In this document: one piece after another, positions 1 to 10,903 of the stretch | Layout: the number at the start of each line of letters is the position of its first letter | Numbering within the stretch: position 1 is the stretch's first letter | NCBI GenBank assembly: GCA_022457065.1 | Contig: JAJGBQ010000005.1 | Span: forward strand, 3,472,001-3,536,000 | Reading direction: 5' to 3' | Source: Curvularia sp. ZM96 | Taxonomy: Eukaryota; Ascomycota; Dothideomycetes; Pleosporales; Pleosporaceae | DNA: 64,000 bases | Position numbers and translations under genes: made by a program | The notes under the pieces: model-generated | What the model was told of the DNA's origin: nothing | What the model saw: only the letters and a program-made list of their open reading frames with translations | The model's database searches: none

Positions 1-2512
1 TTTTTTGGTGTGAGCAAACAAGCGGGCAACGGAGGTTCAGTGCCGAAGCCGGAGGGCGTCTTCGTGAGAGTGAACAAGAAAAATGACTTGCCCAAGCCTC
101 AGGAAGGGGACTCTGAGACCCACAGCCGTGCAAACAGCTGCCTGACTCAGCAGGCCTTGCTCACTTCAGGTTGAATCACACAGAATCTTCTATATCACTT
201 CACTGTTGTGGAGCTTTGGCTCGTGCCATACACCTCGCAGAAGCCCACAGAACGTCTTCTGAGCGATCCCCCTGGCGACAGGGATGCTGCTGAAAATCCA
301 CCGGCAGGCAGTGGGAGCGTTTGCTGGTCGCTGTTCTGAATGGAAGGGATCCATGATCTGGGCGGGGGCTAAGCTGCACAGAAAGAGGTTCAACATCTGT
401 GCGGGATGCCCGCTGCAGATTGATACAATGTAAAATTCAGGGGGCGCCTGCTGTAATCCGTATCAACGTAGAACTTAGGGGATGTCGTAGATCTATGAAT
501 CCCAAGGGCGGGATTGTCCGCTGCAATCCGTATTAGGTAGAACTCAGGGGATGTTGTGAATTTAGGAGTTCCAAGTAAAGGGGGTGGAGTATGTGATTGT
601 TGGGTTTGAAACATGTGTATCCTACCGCCGCTTGCCTCAAGGGCAGGTAGTGGACAATCTGGGTGTTTGATTGTAGCAAATCCTCCAAGTATATAATCCC
701 AATAATTCAAACTCCCATCGCCACCGGTAGTTGGCACTGGGGTTGGTGGCCCAGGGTCGCTACCGGCTGGTCTTGAGAACTTCGTTAACTTATCTACAGG
801 GGGGCTTCGGTCTGTTTTTTTTTTGTTGGTTCGAGTCCAGGTATATGCGGTCAGTCTTATCTTTTTGCTTCTGTGACTCCAATCGCGTGTACAGGCTCAT
901 AATGGTCACAGCAGCCCTCGTTTGAATGGCAAAAACCAGCAGAATCATGACCCTCGAAAGCCCAGGAATTTACTTTTACAATTCCCAGGCACTGCGTTTC
1001 CAATAACGCATTGATAGAGGGCGTGTGCCGTAGAGTCTCCAGATGGGGGCAGCTCGCGGCGGTCGGACTTAGACTGTTTCTCTGGTAAGCTTCCCACACC
1101 ATCCTACCAACACTAACACCTGCAGCATGCAACACCGCCTGCAAGCTCTACAAAAAGCTACACAGGGCACAGAAAGCCATCCGCATGCTACTATGAGGCC
1201 TCGAAGACGAAAAATACCCTTAGCGAACCGGCGCCGGTGGTCATACAGACCCGTTGAGATCCTACGTCGATAGCGGAGAAAACCACCGAAACCTGCAACG
1301 GCAGTCCAACCGAGACGAGAACGATGAAACGAGAATCCTGAAGCGTATACTGGGATACTGAGTTGGCGGGGAATGATACCATACAAGGCATTGCTGGAAG
1401 TCGGACAAGTCGCCAGCTGAGGAGGTGTATACATTTTACATGGGAATTTGGTATGCTGAGCTCGGCCAGACACAGACATGAACTACCTGTGAGGACACAG
1501 GAATTTCAATGGTGGCCAAGGTGAAATGCTCTTCGCACCTCAGCATACAGCACATCTGGGACAATCCAGCGAGGATATCTTTTGATCACCTGGTGGGCAC
1601 AGAGAGGACCCCATGCTGAGCAATGACTTGGGTGATACAGGGTACAGAGGACCGAGACTCAACTGCACCAGCCCATCTGAGGCTTTTCGAGAGCAGCAAC
1701 GATGGCTTCTTCAGAGTCAGCAGTTGGCCACGGCCAGCTGACGCCGTCGAAGAGATCACTACAGCGAACGAAACAAGAAGCAGCAGGGAAAGAGACAAGA
1801 CGGCTCTATCGGCACTGAATCGAACGGGAGGTCCAGGGTTGACAAGTAGACACGGATCCAGGGCAGCGTTCCAGTGCTTGAATCGAAGATGGGAGCCAGT
1901 ACAGAGAGGATGGAAGCCGTTACAGCATCAACAGACTGAGCATTTGCAACCGACTGCTGCGGAATATTCAATCGAGAGCTATATTGCTACAACACAGGAG
2001 ATGTGCTGAGCTCCAGAGCTCCAGAGCACATATTGGCTCGAGCATGGATAGGAAGAAACGACATATTGCGATCAGGGAACAGCCTCGGGCAATATGAATA
2101 TGTATGGGAGCGCAGCCATTGTGCGAGATAATAGGGCAAGCCTGTTGTTTGATCAGTAGGCACAAATGCAATCAAGTCACGATCAATTTCAGTAGAGGCA
2201 CGGCAAGCAGCGAGAGGTTCAGGCGGCGAGAGGTAGCAGATACATCGGATCGAAGTGGTATCCTATATAGACTATTAATGTCAGCAGCATCTCCCCGCGG
2301 CGAGGAGATAGAGAGGCGAGTTGAGGTAGCAGGCGGAGGTGAGTTGTTGGAGAGAAGGTGGAAGGGAGGTGGTTGGCAAACAAGGCGTTGCCTGACTTCG
2401 GAGCGGCCCATGCACGCTATTAGTGGCCATGGCCGTCCGCAGTCACGTCACGTCGCTCCAGATCCTCTCCGCTTTGCATGCACAAGAACCCCAGGATTTG
2501 CCGTGTGGTGCT
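1..2512. other. Left-end region without a supported gene
   Basis: Short open frames occur on both strands, but none shows a recognisable domain, a consistent splice pattern or a credible start context. The only structure I can point to is the imperfect tandem repeat near 409-577. The last few hundred bases (about 2100-2512) should hold the promoter and leader of the zinc-cluster regulator that starts near 2513. Confidence 0.5.
409..577. repeat. Degenerate tandem repeat, about 2.5 units of roughly 70 bp
   Basis: Three related segments lie in a row: about 409-444, 445-508 and 516-577. Each carries a CTGnAATCCGTAT-like block followed by GTAGAACTnAGGGG. Units two and three also share a GATGT..TGAAT...CCAAG tail. 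On the minus strand they encode a repeated TTSPxFY peptide inside a short open frame, but no domain is recognisable. It could be a relic of a coding repeat or a simple minisatellite. Confidence 0.5.
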
Positions 2513-4629
2513 ATGACCAAGAGGTCGCATGCCAGTATATCCGCTTCGCATGCAGAGCCTCTGGGGCGGCAAACGTCGTACGATGGCGAAGGCAGCGCCA
2601 GCCACGAGGACGGCGATGGGTCATCGCTCAAGAAAGCGCGCTCTTTCATGGCTACGCTAGTAAGTTGGGCCATGGCATCGCTCCAAAGCGCAACTGACCC
2701 AGGCAGGCCTGCGACGTGTGTAGGTCGAGAAAGACAAGATGCGACGAAGACCGGCCAAGGTGTGGGTACTGCAGGACCATGAATCTGGAATGCACCTATC
2801 AAGCGCCGCGAGCAACCAAAAAGGACCAGTCCATGGCTGTAGCTATAAACGCGATCCGGAGGCTGGAGTCCAAGATTGAAGACCTAACTACAGCCATCAA
2901 TGCGCCCAAGCCTGCGCCCGCGTTGCCCCATTCTCCAGCAGGACCCATCTTAGACCATCACTCGCCTCATGCAACCTTCTCTCAGCCTAGCCCGGGCAGC
3001 CATGTTACGGGTGCACCTGTTAACAACCTGCATCGCAGCAGGCTGAGTCTACATGAGCCTGCCATGTCCCCGCAGGTTGTTGGATCACCAGCCAAGAGTC
3101 CTTTTGCCATCCCAGAAGCACATGGTGCCGTCGATCTCTCCTTTAGCCAGCATCGTGTTGCATTGTGGCCAGCTGTCCAGCAGATTCTCCCGGCAGCGTT
3201 TGTTTCGGCCAGGAAGGAGCTTCCAGAAGACTATATTGTCGAGATTGAGAACTACAGACTGCCCCTGCCCATGAACATCTGCCACCCGTATGGCACGGGG
3301 CCAGACAGCTGGTTGATGAGTCTTCCACAGTCGGCGGTAAAAGGTCTTGCAGACGCGTACTTTGCGGTGTTCCATCGCAATACGCCGATACTTGACAAGT
3401 ACCATTTCTTCTCAAGTACATTGGGCACGGCCATGGAAAATGAGTTTGGATACGACATCGAAACTGTCCTGGTACTTAATGTGTTGGCGTTAGGGTGCTT
3501 AGCTGTCAAGGCACATGAGGAGGGCGACTTTAGTCTTCCTTCTCGCCACTCGACGATCGGAAGTGGCTTTGTTCCCCCAGAATGGTACGAGCTCATCGTT
3601 GACGAACCACCTGGCCTCAAATTCTTCAACGAAGCCCGGAAGCGCTTTGGATTTCTGATGTGCCAGACCGACCTTCAAACTGGCCAGTTTTACATGCTGT
3701 CCACACTTTACTATGCCCAAATACTGCGACCGTTAGATTCCTGGACCATGGTGAACAGAGCGGCTTTGTGCTGCGCCAGCATTCTCACGCGCACATCAAC
3801 TGTCGACTACGAAACATGGGAGGGCGACATGCTCTCAAGGCTCTTCTGGTGCACTTTGATGTATGAGACGGTAATTACTCAAGAGCTAGATCTTCTGCCC
3901 CACAGTGGGCTCTTGGACTACGAGCCGGACATACCTCTGCCGAAGTTTACGCATTGTCCAAGGCCGAAGACGTCGATATCGGGGCTGCTCACTGATGAAG
4001 ACGACTCTCTGTTCAACTTTCATTTCCTCGCCCAAGCCGCGCATCGTATCATTCTTACCCGGGTAAAGCAGAGTTTGTACACGTTTGCTGAGAAGGAAGG
4101 GTATCCAAGCGCCAGCCTGACCGCCGAAATGCATCACCAACTTGAGCAATGGCGGGAAAATCTTCCGCCAACACTGCAGTTTTCAGACGGCGATGACGAA
4201 GGCGAATCAGCTAGTCCTGCGCATGTCATTGCCAAAGCCATGCTGCGTAGTCGCTACCTCGTTGCAAAATTTCATATTGGACGACCTTTTCTCTACAAAG
4301 CACTACATGCACCCGGATACACCAACGAGGCTGAATACGACGAAGTGCGCGAGGGCCTTCGCGGTGGCATGTACTGGCCAACGACAATGGGTCTATGTAC
4401 GCAAATGCTGTCCGCGTTGCCTATAAAGTTTGGGTGGTGCTGCCAGTGCTTCGGTCAGGTGCTGCTGTTCCATGCCGTAGCGCTGTCTCCCGACGCCAGA
4501 CTGCGAGAGACGTTACCCGAGGGATGGCGAGAATGGGTGAGCATAATGATGGCGTTGATTCAAAGCTGCGCGAAGAGCAGTCCTGGTATCGCGAAGGATT
4601 ACGAGTTGTTGCGCTTGTTGGGTCCTTGA
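2513..4629 (+). CDS. Zn2Cys6 transcription factor with fungal-specific regulatory domain
   Basis: Predicted nuclear DNA-binding regulator of about 689 residues in two exons, 2513-2659 and 2707-4629. They are joined across a 47 bp GTAAGT...CAG intron that lies just before the zinc cluster. The cluster is complete: cysteines at about 51, 54, 61, 68, 71 and 78 in CX2CX6CX6CX2CX6C spacing. The rest matches the fungal-specific transcription factor middle domain, with an LFWCTLMYETV...DYEPDIPLP stretch typical of the family. The ATG at 2513 gives a short basic leader. An in-frame ATG at 2423 would add 30 residues, so the start is not certain. The target genes cannot be told from sequence; no gene nearby is an obvious partner. 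The next gene downstream, a glycosyltransferase, is 1 kb away on the same strand. Confidence 0.88.
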
Positions 4630-5694
4630 GTTCCTGTCTGCAGATTTCCAGGGCTTTGTCGGCTTTACTCATATTATAGGCTTTTAGGAGCGCCGGGGAC
4701 GCTGACGGGCCCCCCGACTCGACTATCACCTCATCTGATATAGACATAGTAAAAGGCCGCGTATTGCTGCGCCATACGCCAGGCAGCGTGCCGCAGACAG
4801 TAGGCTCTAGCCACATGTGGCGTTGGAACAATACAAATCATTCCTTCGACAAAGATACTATTACGTAGTACAGGATGGGGACAGCGGCTCTGGTGGGATC
4901 TGGTCCTAGCGTCGATCATTCCCATTTGAGCTGAGTACGAGGGGCTTGCGTGTACCGTTGCTTACCGAAGACGCTTGGTAAACTATAGCTAGAAAGGTTT
5001 GTCTGAAATAGCATCATCTCGTAAATGAAAAGGGGGCTTCCATCAGTGCTTATCATGCCGAACAGAGACCAGAGACAAACTTGCTGGGGGACAAGATAAT
5101 GCCCCGGTACAGTCGGCTGTCGAGAGCCACAGCCACACATCCTTAAGCTTGATCAACCATTGGCAGCGTCACGTCCAAAGCGTTTCAGCCCTTCCGTACC
5201 GGCAGCTATCCCCAATCTGCCTGCCCTAGACCCGTTGCGGCGCTAGTCGTTCTGCTGCACGACCAGGGTATCACATCTCCCGTCTCACACGCATTCTCCT
5301 TGGAAACACACTACCACGACTTTCCTACGCTCCTTTCGTATTCATTTGCTGCTTCGTGTCCATTTTTACTGCGATACGCTGCTCCTGGCCTCCTTTTACC
5401 TTGCCGCCCGCTATCCCGCCGTCTCCCGCCCGTTGCTGATTGGAACTCCCTGCGCTGTTGTGTCGTACATTTTGTCCATTCGACCTGCCTGCGTCGCTAC
5501 AGACCAAATACACGCTTTGTTTGTGGACGCGCGCATTCTGTATACGCTGGGCGTTTGATTGTGCGCCGACGTGAGACAATCCCGCAGGCTGCCGGTGCTG
5601 GACTCGAGGCGAAAACGAGAAACTGGACCACGCCATATCCTAAGGCGCCGCACGCCTACCCATCGCATCATTATACCAGCATCTAGAGTCAATC
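4630..5694. other. Intergenic region between the regulator and the glycosyltransferase
   Basis: About 1.06 kb with no supported gene. It should contain the 3' end of the regulator transcript. From about 5300 it is pyrimidine-rich, in the manner of a leader for the gene starting at 5695. Small open frames here have no recognisable content. Confidence 0.5.
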
Positions 5695-7064
5695 ATGGGC
5701 GATTACTCATACCAATCGTTGGCCAACATGGGGCCGCAGGGCCGTTGGCGCCGTGTTTTGTTTATCGCGGCGGTGCCCATGGTGCTGGCATTCATTTACT
5801 ACAGTACTCCTTCCACATACATGCCGGCTGGTCTGACTTCATCACCGTAAGAACTGCTTCCATCCTGGTGGTCTTGACTAGTCTGACGTGCACTAGATAC
5901 CCGCATACGCAAAACATCACTCTCCCGAAAGATGATCTATCGATGGCGACAATAATAAAAGCCCTCTACGGTCCCATATTACACCCAATAGACGCCGCAA
6001 ACTTTACAGACGAGGATGGAGATGTATACAGATTGCCTGGGGAGCCTAGGTTCAAGAGCAAGCTGGGGAAGAAAGTGCTCATTTTGGATATCGATAGCAG
6101 ACCTTTGACGGATGAGGGCCAACTGATGAACCAACACTTGAAGTGGAAAGGCATGCGGTCGCTTTCCGCCGGTATGCTGGGTCACTACATGTTCGGTATG
6201 TGATCGGAGGCTGGGCGTGGGTTGTCGAGGGATTCCTGGCGCTGTGCAGATCCTCTTGAAGACCACTCCCCGCTCCTTGGCGTATATTGAAAGCACAGGC
6301 TAACATCTTCAGCCCAAATACACGGTTACGATTACAAGTTTGTCCGCGCGCCCGACTACGAGGACCGCTGGGGCACCTGGGTCAAGGTCCCCATGATGAA
6401 GGAAGCCCTCAAGACTCACGAATACATTGTCTTTATGGACTCGGACGTCATGTTTCACTACCCACATCTGCCTCTGGAATGGCTTCTGAACTACTGGAAC
6501 ATGACGGATGATACGCTCGCCATGATGTCCATTGATCCCAACGAGCCGCAAAACTACGACTCCCGGGGCAACCGTTACCTCAACACCGGCTTCGTCATTG
6601 CCCGCCAGAGCAAGCGTACACAGGAAATGTACAAGGCATGGGCCGAGTGCCCCTCAGAGACACGCTACAAGGGCTGTGCAAAGTGGAAAAAGGGCTGGGC
6701 GCACGAACAAGCCGCCTTCGGAAACTACCTCCGTTACGACTACGACCGCCCCAATGACATCCGCGTCCTACCTTGCGTTGAGGCCAATGGCGCACCCGAA
6801 GCGGAAAAGCGCGGTGGTTGCAAGGGCGTCTTTGTGCGACACTTTTGGGTCGACAAGGGCCTGGTGGCGAAGAATCTGGCCGACAACATAATGCAGTATT
6901 TCTTGCCCAGGCTACACGAGGCTTATCTTGGCTCCGCCAGCGAACACATTGTGGATGCCAAGGGGTACAGGCTCGAGGGCGCAGAGCTGATTGAGATGTC
7001 CGAGGCGGAGAAGGAAGCGGCGAGGAAGAGCCATGGCAAGAATCAGAAGGATGAGGGGTGGTGA
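5695..7064 (+). CDS. Type II membrane glycosyltransferase, GT34 (Gma12/Mnn10)-like
   Basis: Predicted Golgi alpha-1,2-galactosyl- or alpha-1,6-mannosyl-transferase-like enzyme, 400 residues. Exons are 5695-5846, 5897-6195 and 6313-7064, and reading phase is kept across introns of 50 and 117 bp. A single hydrophobic segment at about residues 21-37 follows a short Arg-containing cytosolic tail, which is the usual type II topology. The HGYDYKF stretch (154-160) and the DSD motif (D193, D195) fit the GT-A nucleotide-sugar and metal site of this superfamily. RYLNTGFVIARQS further on is also typical. The exact linkage and donor cannot be assigned from sequence; related fungal proteins are often labelled only nucleotide-diphospho-sugar transferase. 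Start chosen because it places the membrane anchor at the N terminus. Confidence 0.85.
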
Positions 7065-7992
7065 TTGTTGTTTCTCTTCCTCGTTCGCTTTACTTCATGT
7101 CTCTCTCTCCATGTCTTGTTGCTACGAATTCTAGATTTTTTTTTGTGGATGATTCTTTTGCTCAGTTATGGGGCTCTTGACATGTCTTTCTTGGGCTAAG
7201 ACTTGCTTCCTCTCCCTCATTCTCTCCGTCTTTTCGTTTTCTCTGGTTCTCTGGCGACGGAAAGACGCACAAGGCCTCCACCGCCTTCTCCTTTCAACGA
7301 GAGAGAAAAACAACCGACGCGTTATGAGAAAGATGGAAAAATTGCACACTGCTCTGTTGTCATCTGTGGGAGGTAGCGATTTGAAACCTTTAAGCTTTGT
7401 CTGTTTTAGAGAGGCGCCTGATGTGGTCACGCGTTTTAGGTGGTTTTGTTCTTTTACAAGCGCAATCATCTCATGTAGCCTTTAGGCGTAGCGGTATGAT
7501 TTGCAATTAGTTGGGTGTTTTGAGTAACAATTAATAAAATATCCGAGTGTTATGGTGTAGCTATCACTGTAGTGCAGATGGAGAGGCTTCGTGCACGTTG
7601 CTCGAACATTCGTACTGTGAGGACTGAATGCGAACCCAGAGAAGGAAAAGTTGAGCTTGAACATCTGTATGTATCTGACACCTATTTCTTCTTTTGTGAC
7701 TTTGACAGCATAGATAAAATAGCTTCTTCCCTTTACCTATTACATACAGAACCCACGTGTGACGCTAAGCGCTGGTGTCTTTGGGGGCCGGAAAAGAGTG
7801 AGCTCGCCTTCCATCTACATTGCGATTCTGCAATTGAGATCTGAGTCACAGAAACATCTTGCATTCTGCCCTCTTATAATTACAAGCTTAACATGCCCTG
7901 TTGAACGGTCGTATGTCATTTGACAATAAAAAAACATCTTCATTTAGACATCTTTGCGTATCAATTGCAGTTCAACACACCCCAAAAGCACC
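7065..7992. other. Intergenic region, 0.93 kb
   Basis: No supported gene. It contains a T-run near 7136-7144 soon after the glycosyltransferase stop, a possible 3' end region. The right part is the upstream region of the F-box-like gene. Small open frames on both strands lack any recognisable content. Confidence 0.5.
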
Positions 7993-8805
7993 ATGTCACA
8001 GTCTCCATCTACCTCCAACCCCGCGGCCTCCCCTCCAGCTTTCCAAACACCCGCAACCTTCCACCCCTGGCCCCGCCTCCCAGACGAACTCAAGCTAGCC
8101 ATCCTCTCCCACCTCCTCGTCTACCCCCACACCATCCCAATCTACCGCCGAACCCTCACCCCACCACCCCCAGACTCGCTCTTTCTCCACCTCTACCAGC
8201 CAAAGCCCCACCTTTTTTCTTTCATCCAGACCAGAAACTATCAGCTAGCGACGCTAGCTTAAGAAGTATACTACACGCAAAATACATTCAGTATCAGGCT
8301 TGCGCCTAATAGAGCGCATATCTGTCCGTGGCCAAGGGCAGGATGGGTGGCTGCGAGATGGATGCGCAGGGTGCATGTTTCGATGGTGTTGGATGTAAAT
8401 TGTACGTTGGATGAGCTGGTGGATGAGGAGGAGGAGGAGGAGGAGGAGGAGGGAGAGGGACGGTGGTTGTTTCGACGGAGACGAAGTCACAACGACATCG
8501 AGAAGGCTGCGGCGGTGGGAACGGGCGACGATGAAATATCCCCCGCAGTATCGAAGGCTGGCTTTGAAAAGCTGGATGTGCTTGATGTTCGGATTACAAT
8601 TCACGATGAAGAGGAGGATGAGTATGTTCCGCTTGTTCTGTCGGAGGATAGAGTGGGAAAGTTGACGGGGTTGATGGGGGAAGTGGAGCTTGTGTTAAGG
8701 GCGAAGGAGGTTTTGGTAAGTGCGAGGGTGGTTTCGTTGGATGGGGAGAGAATGTATAATGGGATTTGCGGGGACCTTGGGGAGAGGGCGATGAAGAGGT
8801 CGTAA
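7993..8805 (+). pseudogene. F-box-like protein gene interrupted by one in-frame stop
   Basis: The reading frame from the ATG at 7993 runs to a stop at 8803-8805 with a single internal TAA at 8260-8262. Before it lies a Pro-rich leader and a WPRLPDELKLAILSHLL stretch, which resembles an F-box core (Skp1-binding, SCF ubiquitin ligase adaptors). After it the same frame continues without loss of phase with EVYYTQNTFSI, the segment that normally follows in fungal F-box-like proteins of this type. A Glu run (GAG repeats, about 8427-8450) lies in the C-terminal half. The only GT dinucleotide between 8041 and 8262 is at 8119-8120, in a poor donor context, so an intron removing the stop looks unlikely. 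Either the gene is inactivated by one point change, or the stop is an assembly error or is read through. The length without the stop, 270 residues, is normal for such proteins. Confidence 0.7.
8425..8458 (+). repeat. GAG trinucleotide run coding for Glu
   Basis: A short GAG/GAGGAG microsatellite inside the F-box-like frame encodes about nine consecutive Glu followed by Gly-Glu-Gly. Such runs vary in length between strains by slippage. Confidence 0.7.
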
Positions 8806-9177
8806 GGGGCGATGGCAGGAGTGTGGGGATAGAGGGGTGAAGTAGAAGTTGTTATCGGCAGAGGAGGGTAAGGATGTAGATGGCGGGAAGATATTTAGAT
8901 AGGAGGCTGGTTTACTGGTTAGCAGTGAAGGAAAACGGATATGGTGGATAGTTTTTTTTTTAGAAAGGGTTGGCTGAAGTTGCGAAGCATCACAAACTAT
9001 TTTTGCCATCTACTACTTTCTACTTGCAAATAGGCCTGTATATATTTCTCCCATCCTCTAATCATGTTTTAAGAAAGAGGTAAACGCAGCCAATTGCCGA
9101 AGTCCCTCATATTCTAGGTCTACCACACCATTTTCTACAATCGTGCCCTAAAACCCGGCGTGGAACAAAGGCGTAGT
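8806..9177. other. Short convergent intergenic region
   Basis: About 370 bp between the stop of the F-box-like gene (plus) and the stop of the CMD-like gene (minus). It should contain both 3' ends. No gene seen. Confidence 0.5.
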
Positions 9178-10303
9178 TTACACCTCATGCTCTATATCCT
9201 CAACCCTCGGCACCTTGTTAAAACTCACCCCACAGAACTTCGCCACGAGCTCAACCTGCATCATGTTCATCATCAGCACACTGCTCAAGAAAAAGGGGAA
9301 AAAGGATACCACCTACACATTTCCAAAACTTCTCAGCATCCTCCTTCGCCACCCCAATCCTCCTCAGCCCCCGCAAATGCCACGCGCTCTCCCGCGGCAG
9401 ATTCTGCATCATGATACCCGTAACGACTGTCATTTCAGTTTCTACGTCGTTGAGAACACTGCGGTCGGAGAGGAAGAGACCGTAGGTGATGTTCTTTGTG
9501 AGCCAATCTACCCTTTTATATTAGCCCCTTGCAACTCTGACCAACAGCAGCGAGGAAGTAAAGGAGAAAGACGAGCGTACCAAAATCTTTATTCGCATTT
9601 AGAGAATCATTAATCGTGCCCTGCAGATTATGCTGCTTGTATAATCGGCCCAGCCAAGCTTCACCGCGCTGCTGATTCGCTTCGTCGCACTGCCAGCCTT
9701 CCCTATTTAACACCCATTAAAATCAGTCAAATCATCTTTTACACCACTTCCATTCTCTCTTTGCCCTCCCTCCTCCAGAAATAGCGTAAAAAGACAAGAA
9801 AGGAAGAAAAAAAAAACTCGGTAAAAGCGAGTGAAATGAGTGGGAAAAAACATACCTTGTCGCTGTATAATCCTGATCCTCATCCCTCACAGCAGAAGTA
9901 AGATCGAACACGGCTTCCAACGGCTTGCACACGCCGACGATAATCACAAGTTTCATCAGCGTCTCGCGGAGACGCCGGATCAGTGCGCGGCGTTCATCCG
10001 ACGTTTGGTATTCTGGGCGCTTGACAAGTTCGGTGTACAGGAGTGGTGCGAGGTTGGGTTGGTTGCCGCTAACGAGGGCGGCGAGCTAGTTGATAGTGAC
10101 ATAGTTTAGCTAATGGGTGTTTTTTTTGTCTTGGATAGTGGGAGTTGGGGGGGAAGGGGATGATGTACCAAAACAATGTACCATTTATCTGACCCGAGGG
10201 ACTCGGAGGGAAAAGTTTCTTCAATGGTTTGGAAGAGGGAGAGGGCTTCTGAGGTGGTGGATTCGCGGGGTATTGGGACGGTGTCGGTGGTAGAAGCAGA
10301 CAT
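9178..10303 (-). CDS. Carboxymuconolactone decarboxylase-like (AhpD-like fold) protein
   Basis: Five exons on the minus strand, 10303-10169, 10085-9856, 9702-9581, 9507-9317 and 9255-9178, give 251 residues. All four introns have GT..AG ends and phase is kept throughout. The core around RRLRETLMKLVIIVGVC and the later LSDRSVLNDVETEMTVV..IMMQNLP block resemble the helical CMD/AhpD-like proteins of filamentous fungi. I see no CxxC redox motif of true AhpD, so a peroxidase-reductase role is not supported. A decarboxylase role is equally unproven. No signal peptide or membrane segment is visible. It is convergent with the broken F-box-like gene. The many short exons make automatic gene models likely to be wrong here; the C-terminal exon is only 26 codons including the stop. 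Confidence 0.72.
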
Positions 10304-10903
10304 TTTTCTTATTGTTGTGAAGTTGATACGATGTTTGAGAAGAGTTATACACGAGTGAATTTCAGATGCGTAGTTGAAAGGGCACTTTTTCTGTTTCCGA
10401 CTCTTTTAGCAATTCGTCGTCAGCGCTTCCGCGACTGTCCGAAGATCGGGGGTTACGACACGTCGCGACTAAAACAGAGGAGGTTAGTCGAGTCTGATGT
10501 AACATAGCACGGATGACGGACATGGATTGGATGACTCTGCAGCTACTCGGTTTTTTGGGAGTTCATGTGACGGCTGCAATGCATGGGTATGAGTGTGGTC
10601 GGACTGTAAAATGGGGCAGTTCAAGACTAGGTACCCACCTAATGCGGGGAAAAACTGTATGCTATTTCGCACCTTATTCCGCATGCATTTGAGAACACAA
10701 AAACGATGATATATGATACAACAGCAAATCATGCTCAAAGCACAACAATCAAGCCGTTATTCTAACCAACGCCGAAAAATGCCTACCCGTCTTTCTATGG
10801 CCGCAACTCAGGACAAATAATCTCCCTGTTCAGCGCTGCAGCTTTGCTCTCACCAAAGGAAACAGAAAAACCCAAAAATCCACAGTTCGTATTCGTAACA
10901 TCA
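10304..10903. other. Intergenic region, 0.6 kb
   Basis: Holds the upstream region of the CMD-like gene (start at 10303, minus) and the 3' region of the Zn2Cys6 gene that ends at 10904. No supported gene. Confidence 0.5.

Noticed and set aside
828..838. Perfect tRNA B-box-like GGTTCGAGTCC
   Set aside because: The T-stem pairs poorly, and no matching acceptor stem, A box or anticodon arm lies at the right distance upstream.
8119..8263. Intron that would remove the F-box stop
   Set aside because: The only GT available (8119-8120) has a poor donor context, joining to the AG at 8262-8263 breaks the frame, and it would remove much of the conserved sequence.
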